Below are positions 45,290 to 56,620 of a DNA stretch of 64,000 bases, one piece after another (position 1 is the first letter of the stretch; each line of letters begins with the position of its first letter). A program made the translations under genes and the position numbers. The stretch is from Reticulitermes speratus. Its lineage: Eukaryota > Arthropoda > Insecta > Blattodea > Rhinotermitidae. Under the pieces are notes generated by a model that made no database searches, had not been told where the DNA came from, and was given only the letters and a program-made list of their open reading frames with translations. The stretch lies in NCBI GenBank assembly GCA_021186555.1, contig JAJKFL010000013.1, positions 35,554,743 through 35,618,742 of the forward strand, read 5' to 3'.

Positions 45290-45665
45290 CATTATTCACT
45301 ATGCATCATACCACATCATGAGATTGGCCGGGTATGTAACATGTATGGGGAGAGGAGAGGTGCGTAAATGGGTTTGGTGAACAAACCTGAGGAAAAGAGA
45401 CCACTTGGAAGACCTAGGCTTAAATTGGAAGTTGATATTAAAATGGGCCAAGAAATAGGATTGGAGCCTTAGACTGGATTGATCTGGCTCGGGATAAGGA
45501 CTGCTGGCTGGCTCTTGTGAACGCACCAATGAAACTTCTCTTTCCAAAAAAACGTGGCGAATAGCTGAGGAATTATTAGCTTCTCAAGCACTCTACTCTA
45601 TGGAGTCAGTTAGTCGCACCACTGGAAGCTAGATGCCTATGTAGCCTGAGATACTGACAGTATCG
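45290..45665 (+). mobile_element. LINE 3' end with UTR
   Basis: Plus-strand readings MRLAGYVTCMGRGEVRKW and, one frame on, KPEEKRPLGRPRLKLEVDIK, then TGLIWLGIRTAGWLL. This is the C-terminal tail of the 20010-20345 LINE family, followed by a 3' UTR that shares the AGCTTCTCAAGCACTCTACT-type block with 33450-33480. Ends with an A-rich tail near 45680. Confidence 0.75.
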
Positions 45666-45736
45666 TCAAATAAACCTGAAATAAAAACCCTCTAAAATTT
45701 GTCTACTTTTCTTTCTTAACTCTCTTTTTCATTCGC

Positions 45737-45739
45737 ATA

Positions 45740-45770
<31 letters not shown>
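45737..45770 (+). repeat. (AT)n microsatellite
   Basis: AT run with one TTA interruption. Confidence 0.95.
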
Positions 45771-45778
<8 letters not shown>

Positions 45779-47022
45779 TTTAGTCATGTCCTCTATTCGG
45801 CTTTCTTCGGGAACCTGGACGAGACAGAGGAATCGGCCTTCGACTCCTAGCAAGACAAGAGATTTTTCTCTTCTCCAAAGAGCTGCTGGTGTGTACAATT
45901 AAGAACTGTGTTCTCTTTGAGGAAAGAACTGAACTTTTTATATATAATGTAGATTTAATTCTTAGTTTGAAAATTTATGTGAACTCAAAAACCAACCACC
46001 CATCCATCCGTCCGTCCATCCGCCTTTCGATCCTTCTCTTCTCTAGTTTTTCTGTTTCCTTTCTACTCCCCGCCATTCTCTCCCCATCGTGTAACCAGTT
46101 CTATTGAATGCGCAGTTTCTTTTAGTGTTAGTAATGCCCCTCATGGGATTCCCCTTCAAAGAGTCTAACACGCCCTCCAATCTTGTTCGCATTAGCTGCC
46201 TCACGAAGTTAGCACTCTTTCCGGTGTGTGGCTACGGGTGTTCGAGGCTGTGTCATTCCATTAAGTGCAGGTTAGGTTGCGAGTCTGACTAGCATTCTGA
46301 AGATATTCAATTCGAAATTCGCCCAGGACACAGCGGTGGATGTTAAAAGAGTGTAGATATAAGGCCCACGTGGTGTGGTGTTGAGGCACAGTAAACTTTA
46401 TTACGTAAAATCCACGTACTGGATTGTAAGCATGCTATAGTCATATCATATTACAGGGACTTCAATTGAAAACCGCAACATGACACACGGAAAGCTTAGC
46501 GGCCTTACGTTGCCACATATAATATGCCTAATATACATACTTTGTAATTTAACGCATGACAAATTAATTGTCGGAAATTATCGCCTTCAAGTCTCAGACA
46601 TGCTTGATTTCGAATGAACTGAAAAACCAGGAAACCCTGCTCTAAATTTCCTACAACACATTTCTTATGAATATTAAATACATTTCGTATGATTTCTTCC
46701 GTATATAGGGTTCAAAAATTAAAATCTTTTTTTAAACTGTACTGCATACTTACGAACAAAATAAATGTATGTTACACAGTGTTTGACACGCCTATTAGAC
46801 AACAGATTAAATTGGACTCTGCAAATAAGATGATGCAATGTACTTTACGCGTGTCGATAGGACTGTCGGTGTATGAGTCATGCAGCTACCGTTACATTTG
46901 TCGCGCAGTATCGGCCATTTCTAGAGAAGAACTTCATACCGTATTTAATAATCTCTTCACCCGGGTGTCACACATATCTGAGAGTTAAAGGTCATTTCCA
47001 ACACCTACTTAGCATCAGTAAG

Positions 47023-47023
<1 letters not shown>

Positions 47024-47060
<37 letters not shown>
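47024..47060 (+). repeat. (AT)n microsatellite
   Basis: Uninterrupted AT run of about 18 units. Confidence 0.95.
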
Positions 47061-47063
<3 letters not shown>

Positions 47064-47698
47064 CAGTGAATGTAATACCGTCAAGCTTGCCGTGCGTCTG
47101 GTCTCGGATCTCAGTTGAACTCCCTGTACTTTGCTTATATGAGATTTCTTTTTCTATGTGTAGTATTCCGATTCGAGATTTGTCGTCGCTAATGAAACTT
47201 GAGTATAGAGACAAAGTCAGTGGAATACACTGCGATCTTCTGAAATGTGACGCCGTTTTTTATATCAGTGTTTCGGATAAACCTACTACCTTCATTTTAA
47301 GGGTGGAAGCGAAGATAAACAAAATAGTAAGGCGAACAAATTCCAGACGTCTGTAATCCTAATACTCTCAGTAGTGATAAATGCAAACATAAAATATTCG
47401 CTTAGTGGAACAGAAAAGGGACTACTTATTCCCAGGCTCACTTGCTGACATTTAGTTTGAAATTGTTCCATCAAAACGGAATGCAACCGTAACACTTCCC
47501 GCCATCTTGTCTAGAAGGTGCATGTGTATGAACTAAATGCAATTTGACATGAATATTTGTACAAAGAACTTGATACGTAATATTTAAATAAAATCAATCC
47601 CAATATTGAACACGTCACTGATAAAAAAATTGATGACCTAGAACAGTTTCCCAACCAGGGTTCTGCAGAGCACGTTTACGGTTTCCTCGAAAAATCGT

Positions 47699-47727
47699 GA
47701 AATAAATAAATAAATAAATAAATAAAT
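47699..47727 (+). repeat. (AAAT)n microsatellite
   Basis: About seven AAAT units. Confidence 0.95.
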
Positions 47728-48084
47728 GCACTTTATAAAAATATAATGAAAAATTCCAAATATTCCGCAAAATATCGCCGGAATTTTTCTCCGGTTATTC
47801 GCAATGTTGGAGGAACCTCCATGCGCCATCAGCTGTCTCTTTGTTTTGGTCAATTCTTACTTAAGTCTATATTTAGCTCTATTACGTATGTCTGTGTTCC
47901 TTTCGTATTGTTACAGAGCGGCTTCACCGGTGGCGATAGAAAGGTTCCGTCTAGCGACTTTTTTTTTGGCTTATAAACGTTCTCATAATTAGGGGTTCCG
48001 CGAGAACTATAAAACATATTTTGGGTGTTCCTGTATGTAAAAAGTGTTTGGATAAACTGACCCGGAAGAATTTTTCTAGAACTT

Positions 48085-48215
48085 ACTAACTTTTAAAATA
48101 AAGGCGCTATGTTCCTCTGAAACGTCGGGATATGCTAAATTATTCGCTACACACTCTAACATCTCAGAAAACCAGAATCGTTAATATAAATGCTGTGAAA
48201 GTCTCAAATCTTGCA
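48085..48215 (+). repeat. Hairpin-motif repeat, single arm (copy 7)
   Basis: TTCCTCTGAAACGTCGGGAT is shared with the minus strand of 56475-56620 (TTCCTCTGAAACGTTGGTAC), and both continue with ATCTCAGAAAACC or ATCCCAGAGAACA and GTGAAAGTCTCAAATCT or GTGAGAGCCTCAAATCT. The GAAGATG box is decayed here. Confidence 0.6.
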
Positions 48216-48557
48216 ATTGATGGCATGCTTTCAGGTTTAAATTCGAGTCGCATTTCCACCATAACTGATAGCTTGTCATCAATCATCATCGTTTCATCCC
48301 ATAGACAAGATGACACGGAAATACATTAAAATCTCGTTCCGTCACGGACAATATATCTATTTGGAAAAGTTGACGATCAAAACGGCTATGACCAAAATGT
48401 GGCGTCAGAACGCAACGTATAGAATACTGCTCACTATAAGGACTGTTTTCTGTTCGTAAGGATACTGGATCGAATCACAGTTAGTGTTCTGAAGGGCAGT
48501 GACTAGTATAAAGTTCTGTGAGCGCCATTCGTAGAATTCCGTGTAGCAGCTGTGGAG

Positions 48558-48859
48558 TATGTGGTGGCGTAGTTGGTTGAGACACTGCGCTACAAGCCGG
48601 AAGATCGCGGGTTCAATCCCCGTGGGGTAATTGGAATTTGTCATTAACTTAATCCTTCCGGCCGCACTGTGGCCCTGGGATCGACTCAGCTTCTAACAGA
48701 AATGAGTACTAGGAATATTCCCTTGGGGTAAAGGCGGCTGGTGTGTAGGACTGACAACCTTACCACCTGCATGTGCCCATTGTCTAGAAATCTGGGAGCC
48801 TCAAACTCTTGGAACTCTAAGGGCCGGTTCAGGCCTCTATAGGGATAGCTTTAACTTTA
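48558..48859 (+). mobile_element. tRNA-derived SINE, family B full-length copy
   Basis: Head GTGGTGGCGTAGTTGGTTGA, B box GGGTTCAATCCCCGTGGGG near 48609, CCTTCCGGCCGCACTGTGGC, TCTAACAGAAATGAGTACTA, CCTTGGGGTAAAGGCGGCTG and GCCCATTGTCTAGAAATCTG. Best plus-strand reference for family B. Confidence 0.92.
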
Positions 48860-48953
48860 GCTGACAAAATGTGTGTCATTATAATGCTATTATCAGACTG
48901 TCACCAGATTTAATGCAGGTCTGTGCCAGTTATGTTGATGCAACCTGATAATA

Positions 48954-49582
48954 CAGGGTATACACAAAAGAATGGTGCGGTTTTAAAAGTGAATAAAAAA
49001 TTTATGTCTCACATTACACGGTCACAACATACACCGTCAGCGGCGGCAACTGTCCAAGTTTCTCATGCGCTACCAGCAGTTCGCTTCTCATGCTTACTGC
49101 GTGGCCGCGGGGCCAGTTTCAAAGATGGCGTTGCAGCAGGAGAAGGCTTTCTGTGTGCTCCGTTTTGAGGTGTCCAGAATTGTGATTACAGTGCAGCGTG
49201 AGTTTCGTGCACGGTTTAAAAAAGACGCCCCACACAAGAATAACATAAGCAGGTGGTACCGACAGTTTGTAGAAATTGGATGCTTGTGTAAAGGCAAGAG
49301 TCCTGGTCGACCTCGTGTGTCTGATGAAAACATTGAAGGAGGCGTTTCAGCGAAGTCCCCGCAAGTCAGTGGCTACAGGAAGCAGGGAATTGGGCATGCC
49401 AAAAATGACGGTGTGGAAGGTGTTGCATAAGCGGCTATGTTTCAAACCGTACAAGATTGTAATTATCAAATGAGAAACTTGGACAGTTGCCGCCGCTGAC
49501 GGTGTATGTTGTGCCCGTGTAAGGTGAGAAATACATTTTTTATTCACTTTTGATACCGCACCATTCTTTTGTGTATGCCCTG
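48954..49582 (+). mobile_element. 629-bp mariner-like element, internally deleted, with 112-bp TIRs
   Basis: Inverted repeats 48954-49065 and 49471-49582 are both 112 bp, starting CAGGGTATACACAAAAGAAT and including CCGTCAGCGGCGGCAACTGT. TA flanks at 48952-48953 and 49583-49584. Between them is only the N-terminal part of a transposase; the catalytic domain is absent, so any mobility would need a partner. Confidence 0.93.
49125..49473 (+). pseudogene. mariner transposase N-terminal HTH region (DUF4817-like), DDE domain deleted
   Basis: ATG at 49125 opens MALQQEKAFCVLRFEVSR, then VQREFRARFKKDAPHKNNIS and RWYRQFVEIGCLCKGKSPGR with PRVSDENIE: the DNA-binding region of a large insect mariner-like family. 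A frameshift near 49335 moves to a second frame that continues EAFQRSPRKSVATGSRELGM, PKMTVWKVLHKRLCFKPYK, and stops at 49471-49473, exactly where the right TIR begins. The deletion breakpoint thus joins the HTH region straight to the terminal repeat. No DDE residues remain. Confidence 0.88.
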
Positions 49583-49819
49583 TATTTGTTAACAACTAAT
49601 ACATATAAAAATATAAATCTTCTGTATCTTCCTGCGAAGCGAAATCAGTACTTCCAAAGTTATGGAATTTACCGCGTCCACTTGTCGACATTTATGGCAG
49701 CCACGACTGTTAAAGCCATATTCAAATACTGTGGTAACGCTTTATTTATGATTAGAGTATTCATTGCAGATATTTTATTTAATCCCTAATTGTGTTAATG
49801 AACTGTTAAGTCCTTAATT

Positions 49820-50115
49820 GGCCGTACCATGGCTCAGGCGGTTAGTCGCCGGCCTCCCACCGCGGAGGCCCGGGTTCGATCCCCGGTCAGTCCATGTGAG
49901 ATTTGTGGTGGACAAAGTGGCACTGGGACAGATTCTTCCCCGAGTACTTCGGTTTTCCCCTATCAATTTTATTCCACCGGTACTCCATTACTTGTACAAA
50001 TGGAACAAAAAACCTCATCATCTTTATCATCTTCCTCATAGGGTTGCACAAGAAACCTTAAGGCTGCGGTGCGTCCGTAGCATCTGCTGCGGGGCCCTTC
50101 ACCACAAAAATAAAT
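49820..50115 (+). mobile_element. tRNA-derived SINE, family D copy, with target-site duplication
   Basis: Head GGCCGTACCATGGCTCAGGC, B box GGGTTCGATCCCCGGTCAG near 49870, then TGTGAGATTTGTGGTGGACA, AAGTGGCACTGGGACAG and GCATCTGCTGCGGGGCCCTT with A-rich tail. Direct repeats tccttaatt at 49811-49819 and 50116-50124. Confidence 0.93.
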
Positions 50116-50124
50116 TCCTTAATT

Positions 50125-50594
50125 TAATGTTATTCTTCCTTTAAAATTGTAGCTACTATATTTTGTGATGCTAAATGGAAAGCAACTATATCCCGGACGA
50201 AGAACGTGTACTTCTGCTTGTCGCATCTACTGCATAAGAACTGAGCACCTTTAATAAAACTGATATAACATTAATGTCACTGGAGTTTATTCCGAAAGGG
50301 AGAAGATCATTGCAGTGTTGTGACAGAGTGAGTCATTATTTGGATATCACTTATTAATGTAGGCCGATTGCTCAGTTAAATAGCTTGGAAAGAGATAAGA
50401 CTGTTCAGGACGTTCAGAGAAGCAAGCACTGTACCTTTCATCTTAGGTTATTTACAAACACATTTTAAAATGCAGAGGGTAAATGGGGATGATTTAATGA
50501 TGAATCTGGGGAGAGGTCTTTAACTGTACGTGCAAAACATCAGTACTTTCTTGAGAAGACATACAAACCATTAGCAACATCAGTCATCCAACCA
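50125..50594. other. No element recognised
   Basis: Only the faint shared string noted with 35560-35605. Confidence 0.35.
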
Positions 50595-50607
50595 TTTATC
50601 TTAAAAT

Positions 50608-50860
50608 TTCCAATGGCGCAACAGCCCCCAGTGGGCCAGGACCTCCTCAATATCGAGGCTTCACGATCACACTCAGACACACCACACTCGGTAGGACTCC
50701 TCTGGACGAGTGATCAGCCCGTCGCAGAGATCTCTACCTGACTACACACAACACTGACAAGAGACAGACATCCATGCCCCTGGCGGGATTCGAGCCCACA
50801 ATCCCAGCAAGAGAGCGGCTGCAGACCCACGCCTTAGACCGCGCGGCCACTGGGATCGGC
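50608..50860 (-). mobile_element. tRNA-derived SINE, family A copy 8, with target-site duplication
   Basis: Minus-strand head GCCGATCCCAGTGGCCGCGC, B box GGCTCGAATCCCGCC, full body and GGGGGCTGTTGCGCCATTGG end. Perfect 13-bp duplication tttatcttaaaat at 50595-50607 and 50861-50873. A good reference copy. Confidence 0.96.
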
Positions 50861-51375
50861 TTTATCTTAAAATACTGAGGCAAAATATCATAGGCTTCAA
50901 ATAATTAGTGGATCTCCTAGTCAAGAACTAAACCTTTTACTCCTTGCCGTAGTACGCACAGTTTACCAAGTCGCTATTTACGTTCAAATGTCGTACGGTT
51001 TCACGGTGAACGCACAGATGTAATTTTATTTACGGCCATGAGACTACGGTCTTCCTAAGCTGATTCTGACGATACTCTCTAACGCGCAATTACGTAATGT
51101 GCAGATCTCACACCGGACTTACTCCAGATCGGTAAATAAGCGTGGAAAGTGCGGATGGAAATTTATTTACACTCATATACAGGGTGATTCAGGAGGAAAG
51201 GTCAATATTTTTGTCCGTGATACTATCAGTCATTATGAGAAAAAAAAATGGGGTAGGTAGTGTCGGAGTCACTACCGCTGAGGTTTTTGGCGGAAAACGT
51301 CTTACCCAGGCGGTGTTGTCGGGGCGGGGTGTTTGTAGGGTTGGTAAGAAAGAAATGAGCGCAAGGAACTTGCAT

Positions 51376-51759
51376 TTATTTTATTTTATTTATTTCTGAC
51401 AATGCTGACAAATTTGTAAAATTTTGTTGAAGACAGGACGACTTTTCAAAGTGCTCCGTCGCCAGACGCCAATCGGTTATAAACGCTAAATCTCGATTCT
51501 CAAACGTCTCATCTGCTTGTATTTCGTCGCATTCCATCGGTTCTATCTCACTGTAGACATCCATTGCCTGTGAACTTGCGTCAGGCGTTGCGGCGTCCGC
51601 GCGACTGGTGCTCGCCTCAACTTGTCGACGCTGCCTCATCCTCCGCATTCGTTCTGCTGCTGTCAAAGGGGCGTTTTTGGATTCCTCATTTATTCTTCTT
51701 TCACTTTGTAAGCGTTTACGATAGGCATTTACCTTCTTGTTTTCAAGATATTTCGACAT
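51376..51759 (-). CDS. 127-residue ORF inside mariner-like element; possible Helitron-type N-terminal segment
   Basis: Uninterrupted frame from ATG at 51759 to a stop at 51376, followed directly by AATAAA-rich sequence. It is basic at the start (MSKYLENKKVNAYRKRLQSE, then RRMRQRRQVEAS) and acidic in the middle (EIEPMECDEIQADETFE), then has ENRDLAFITDWRLATEHFEK. The AERMRRMRQRR patch and NRDLxFIxDWRxA..HFE phrase recall the N-terminus of arthropod Helitron ORFs, just before their Cys-rich DRLWF segment, which is missing here; that link is inference. A second short frame, MVAKLEWKI..., lies upstream at 51729-51971 and a TGACGTCA-type site at about 51990. No function is claimed. Confidence 0.4.
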   Translation of the reverse strand: MSKYLENKKVNAYRKRLQSERRINEESKNAPLTAAERMRRMRQRRQVEASTSRADAATPDASSQAMDVYSEIEPMECDEIQADETFENRDLAFITDWRLATEHFEKSSCLQQNFTNLSALSEINKIK

Positions 51760-52279
51760 TTTTGAAATTTTAAAGAAAATTTGTCCAAGTTCAACACTTT
51801 CTCACTGTATATTTTTTCAAGTTCTTTCACTATTGTCACTATTATTTTATAGTACTCGTCGAGCTCTGTTAAACGACACCTCAGACAACGTCCTACGCGT
51901 ACGCGTGCCCGAGCTATACTAATTTTGCCGGTCGGCGAACCGGTAATTTTCCACTCCAACTTGGCGACCATCTTGTGGCGGCGTGTGACGTCACGCGCTC
52001 AAGGTTAATGTCGCGTAACATTCTTTCATCCTTGCTCTTTTAAACCGTGTATTGCTTATTTGGATATGCGTTATAGTTTTAAAGTTATTAAGATTTGTGT
52101 GGTATACACAAAATCGTAACATCGACTTTCGCATAGTTTCCCCCCATACCGGACCCGCGGTGTAAGACGTTTTCCTTCAAAAATACGTTCATATGCACAT
52201 ATGTCTAATTCCGAATGGTTACGGAGATAGAGCTGCCGTAATCAACAAAAACAAAAGCACTGTTAATTTTATTTAATTT

Positions 52280-52540
52280 TACTTTAATGTTTAAGTGACA
52301 GATTTATTGCAGTTCACAATAAATGTTCGAAAATCCCACCGTAACCTCAATGCACTTTGCAACTCAGGTGCGAAGATCGCGTGTTGTTCGTCTCAGTTGA
52401 TCTTAACGTTTCTTTATGCAGGCAGCAGCATAAAAAAATGCGAGCGAGCAATTCGTCTCGTGTATCCACCTTTGTTTTGTAAACTTCGCTCTTCATCAAA
52501 CCCCACAAACAAAAACCTAACGGGTTTAGGTCTGGAGATT
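52280..52540 (-). pseudogene. mariner transposase C-terminal end
   Basis: Minus-strand reading from 52528: SPDLNPLGFCLWGLMKSEVY, KTKVDTRDELLARI, ending near GYGGIFEHLL. It has the third acidic residue (D of SPDLNP), the LWG turn and the usual C-terminus of the mariner family with DUF4817-type HTH. Everything N-terminal of SPDLNP is deleted, the opposite half to the loss at 48954-49582. Confidence 0.75.
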
Positions 52541-52666
52541 CAAACAGCTCTATCTCGGTAATTATTCAGAAGTAGACACATATCCGTAAGAACTTTTCTT
52601 CTCACAATGGCCGATATTATCACCCCTATCCGAAAAAATGTTAATCTTTCCTCCTGAATCACCCTG

Positions 52667-54275
52667 CATAAAGCATGAATTTTACTACATTGCAACTCAA
52701 AGCAACTTAGTAGTTTTTTGATATTCATATACTGCATCTTTTCATAGGGGCGAAATGTAATTTACGCTCTGAGGTGAAGAGTAGACTTCGCTGAAGTGAT
52801 TTTCACGAAACTCATAAGTTCCAAACGGAATTGCACGGGTAACTTCTATACTGAATTTAACCCAAATCCGTCAATAATTTCGGAAATTATGGGTGAAGTA
52901 TGACTGTCACGGATCCGATTATCACAAAAATCACGCCCGCTTGATAATGTTCTGTATAAAACTCTCATAATTAATTTCATGCAAACTGGACAAACGATAA
53001 CACCGCTGATAACAGATCACACACCGACAGCCGAACAGGCGGACGGGCTGGTCTTCACATAAAGTGTTCCATTGTACTTCACAAGAAAAGTCTACAACGT
53101 CTCGTGAACAAAATTCATAGTTCTAACGTTAAAGCTGAGGGAATAGCCTATACAGCAACCTCTATGCTTCAAAATTTAAATGGCTTGAATAGAATTTGTG
53201 ATGACGGCCGCAAGGCTAGCGAGGGCGTGGTTACAACACCATGCCTCACTTCGCGAGTCGGACGCATGGACATTGTGACATTTCATGGTGTCCTTAATGC
53301 ATTTTGAATATATGAATATATTTTGAATTTTACAGTAAATATTCATACTCTTCATGATATGTGTACAGTACGTGCGTTTGTTCTATGTGACCACTGAATT
53401 GGAAAAAAATGTAATAACCAATTAACCGAAGAAAAATTAATTAAGGTTGAATTACTCAAAACAATTTATTTGTGTAATTGATAAACTTGATTTCATTAGA
53501 ATTTCACTTTAGTGTCATGAATTGAAAATATAACTCTCAAAAAGCTCTCTGAAAACGTAAGAAAAAATTTTGACATTTCCCATTTCAACCGATGATTTCC
53601 ACATATACTTCTCCATTCTTTCAGTCTTATACGTTAGAGCCCTTAAGGGACAATCTTAAATCAGAGTTTTACTGAATAAGCGTGGCATGAACTTGAAAAA
53701 TTCTCGAAAGGCAGCTTCATAAACCAAGCGAATGCGATATCAAGAGAACTGCGTTTTCATGCGAATCGGGACTGCAATACCGACTGCGCAGGTACCGTTA
53801 ACTTCCGTTTATTTATGAAATGTTCTGCTTGTGTCCATAACTAACACCAACTACTAACTGCTATGAAACATACGAGTACGTAAAGGTATAATAAAGAATC
53901 TTAAACTGTTATGTATGTAAGCTCTGTCGAAACAGTGGTTCGGGAGGCGCTGAGAAAAACTGCGATTCAGTGCAGATGGGATATCGACGACATTACGCCA
54001 GTGTACATCTTATGAGGATTAATTTCTATTCGTGTAAGTGAAACCGACTTAACTCTATGTGTGGCTAATCTGAATATTTCTATTAAATATCCAGAAGACT
54101 AACGCGAATAGTAACGCAGTAAAAAGAACTCTTCTACGCTGAATAGCGAGACATCAGATTCCTTTAAACCTTTGGTATTTATTTACAAATATATACGGCA
54201 TCACATATAAACAGATCATAAGCATAATGCTCTTTGCAATCTTTAAAATCTCATACTTTGTACAGTAACTGTGAA
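52667..54275. other. No element recognised
   Basis: No coding frame or shared repeat seen. Confidence 0.4.
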
Positions 54276-54316
54276 CAAACACACACAAACACACACACAC
54301 ACACACACACAAACAC
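54276..54316 (+). repeat. (AC)n microsatellite
   Basis: AC run with two AAAC interruptions. Confidence 0.95.
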
Positions 54317-54900
54317 AGGCCTATGTGTTGATGGTAGTAATATAATATTATGAAGCATGAAATTCTTCTAATAATATTTAAAAGTTCAATTAATATTTCG
54401 TAAAGAAGCGCCTCTCTAATATAAATACGCAACCGTTTAATGAGGTATAAGAAAGTAATATTTGCCAATTATAATAATTATTCTACACGGAACACATAAA
54501 TATACTTACTACGTGGGCAAAATGCAAAGTCTTTTAATTTTATGGCACTCTGCGTAGTTGCCACTGAGCACTGAAACGTTACGAATAAGGACTCTGATCT
54601 ATGGATTTTGTTAGGTTAGTTACACAATACTGTTATCATCAGTGAAATTTTAAAATAAGGTCAACTCTCCTTTTACAGGTAGCGACGAGAGGGAAATGCA
54701 GGGCTACCAACAACAACGTGTGTCATAAACATTCAGACAAGTGAATATTGGCAACAGTGATAGACTGATGTCTCAAAACAGTACTTTATATTTTGGTCAT
54801 TATCTGTCCGGAATGCTTTACCTGCAGGGAATTCAACTTTATCATCCCCCAAAAAAGGCGTAAGGCACACGGAAGTGCAGGACTAAGAAAAGACGACTTG
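54317..54900. other. No element recognised
   Basis: AT-rich DNA without a shared repeat. Confidence 0.4.
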
Positions 54901-54904
54901 TAAC

Positions 54905-55150
54905 GCAGATTTAATTTGGACAAATTAGATTAACTTGAAAAGGTGAGCAGATCAAGGGGAATGAGATGGGCGAGAAGCGTAGCACGTATGGATGAGATAA
55001 GACATACTTAATAGTTTGATCCTCTAGCCTGATGCTTTTCACTTTATTTCCCTCATGCCTTCTGCATACCCGGCCCATCTGATCCGTCTTCATCTAATCG
55101 TTCCACTAGTAGTATTAAACACTATAACGAATTATGAAGCTCCTCACTGA
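54905..55150 (-). mobile_element. LINE C-terminal fragment
   Basis: Minus-strand reading near 55030-55110 gives RRIRWAGYAEGMREIK, matching the IKSRRMRWAGHVARMGE-type block of the LINE at 20010-20345. Frames are broken and ends unclear. Confidence 0.5.
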
Positions 55151-55186
55151 CAACTTTCCCCTTTTTGCTATCCTCTTGTCCTTTCT

Positions 55187-55412
55187 TTTGCCATGGCACA
55201 ACAGCCCCTAGTGGGCCAGGGCCTCCTCATTATCGAGGCTTCACGATCGCACTCAGAAACTCCTCCGGACGAGTGATCAACCCGACGCAGAGACCTCTTC
55301 CTGACAACACACAACACTCACAAGAGACAGACATCCATGCCCACGGCGGGATTCGAACCCACAATCTCAGCAAGCGAACGGCCAGAGACGCACGCCTTAG
55401 CCCGCGATCGGC
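55187..55412 (-). mobile_element. tRNA-derived SINE, family A copy 9
   Basis: Minus-strand B box GGTTCGAATCCCGCC near 55352, body and GGGGCTGTTGTGCCATGGC end. The head is shortened (GCCGATCGCGGGCTAAGGCG), with the A box partly deleted. Confidence 0.9.
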
Positions 55413-55959
55413 TCTTCTTTGTCATGTTCAAATATTTTCCTCTGCACTTTTTCATCGACAATCCAAAGAAAGAACGAACGAAATATTTTTTAAGCTGAAG
55501 AGACACGAGTCACTCAGTCTGCCGGTCCAGAATAACAAGTTCCCTATGCCCTCTTCTTCGATAATGGTTTTCTGATCTTTGCCCAAATTTTTTTTATTAA
55601 GATGATGTACTCTGAATGACGTCACTGCCAAGTGGTACTGACGTGGCTATGACGAGATAAGCTACTGTCTTGACTGGGGAGGGGGGTTGTTTTGAGGTTG
55701 TTAGGTTACAGGGAGCTTTGTTCGCGTCTTCCGCTACATTAACCTCACGATATTAGGGGTGGCCATCTAAACAGCTGAGGATCGAACTGCGAAGTGATGA
55801 AGTGAGATTGTGCCTTTATCGAAATAACTGCAAAAACCAAAGTATTAAAGCCAGGTAGTGTTTGCACTTCCGTCTGTCTGTCAGTATGATCCATCCCGGA
55901 AACAGTGGTCGGAATTTTGCTCAAGAAATATTTTCAACTTCGTAGTTACACAGCCTACA
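55413..55959. other. No element recognised
   Basis: G-rich patch GGGGAGGGGGGTTG at 55676-55689. Nothing else seen. Confidence 0.4.
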
Positions 55960-56255
55960 GTGACAAGACTGGAGCCGGGATAGTGACTAGGCTACGACCT
56001 GGAAGATACGATGTTCGAATCCCGGCAAAGGAAAGGGATTTTCTGTTCTTCCGAAACTCCAGACTGGCTCTGAGGCCCAATCAGCATCCTGTTTAATTGG
56101 TACCGAAGTTCTTTCCTGGAAGTAAAGCGGCTGGGGCGTGAAGTTACCACTCACTTCCATTTAGCGTCGATATTAAGAATGAGTGGAGTTATTCCTTTAC
56201 TCCCCCTCTAAGCCTTTATGGTGTGGATAGGGAAAAATTTAACTTTTACCTTTTT
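55960..56255 (+). mobile_element. tRNA-derived SINE, family C-related copy
   Basis: Head GGGATAGTGACTAGGCTACG, B box TGTTCGAATCCCGGC near 56012, TACCGAAGTTCTTTCCTGGA, and tail CTCCCCCTCTAAGCCTTTAT. Groups with 34121-34366. Confidence 0.78.
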
Positions 56256-56474
56256 ACCTTACAATTAGGTGTATCAGATTGCGGTTACTTACGAATTATA
56301 AAGGATGCAATACCCTAAAGTTGGAGGTTGTATGTTATTCCAAAAGGTAAACAATCAACCAGAATACACGGTGTTACAGCCCTGAAGACGCAGTCGGATT
56401 GTTCACCAATGGGAAGACGTGAAACCTCATTTATTTGATGCGACGTATAGTTGACTTCATGCAGTGTTGACGAA

Positions 56475-56620
56475 TCGAGAGGCGTTGTGTGAGATTTGAG
56501 GCTCTCACGGTGATGACTACAAAAATTAATGTTCTCTGGGATCTGACTTCATTCATTCCTATAGAAATGTACCAACGTTTCAGAGGAACCTACTGTCTCC
56601 ATCTTAAGGGCAGAAGACGT
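56475..56620 (-). repeat. Hairpin-motif repeat, single arm (copy 8)
   Basis: Minus-strand reading: CCCTTAAGATGGAGACAGTA, then TTCCTCTGAAACGTTGGTAC. Homologous over about 100 bp to 48085-48215. No inverted partner found nearby. Confidence 0.65.

Larger units (their letters stand above)
45666..48084. other. No gene recognised; several microsatellites
   Basis: AT-rich DNA with (AT)n at 45737-45770 and 47024-47060, a CCATC/CCGTC-rich string at 46005-46025 and (AAAT)n at 47699-47727. Frames of 60-99 codons carry no recognisable domain; the frame at 47066-47356 overlaps another on the opposite strand. Confidence 0.45.
51180..52666 (-). mobile_element. 1.5-kb mariner-like element carrying unrelated central sequence
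   Basis: Ends CAGGGTGATTCAGGAGGAAA (51180) and its inverse, TTTCCTCCTGAATCACCCTG (ending 52666), are flanked by TA at left and a degraded CA at right. A second inverted pair, GGAAAACGTCTTAC (51292-51305) and GTAAGACGTTTTCC (about 52163-52176), lies inside. The right third (52290-52530) encodes a transposase C-terminal end. The centre, about 51310-52160, has no transposase but holds an ORF cassette. Confidence 0.8.

Noticed and set aside
47066-47356. A 96-codon plus-strand frame considered as a possible small gene.
   Set aside because: No domain, low-complexity neighbourhood, overlapping opposite-strand frame, and no splice or start context that stands out.
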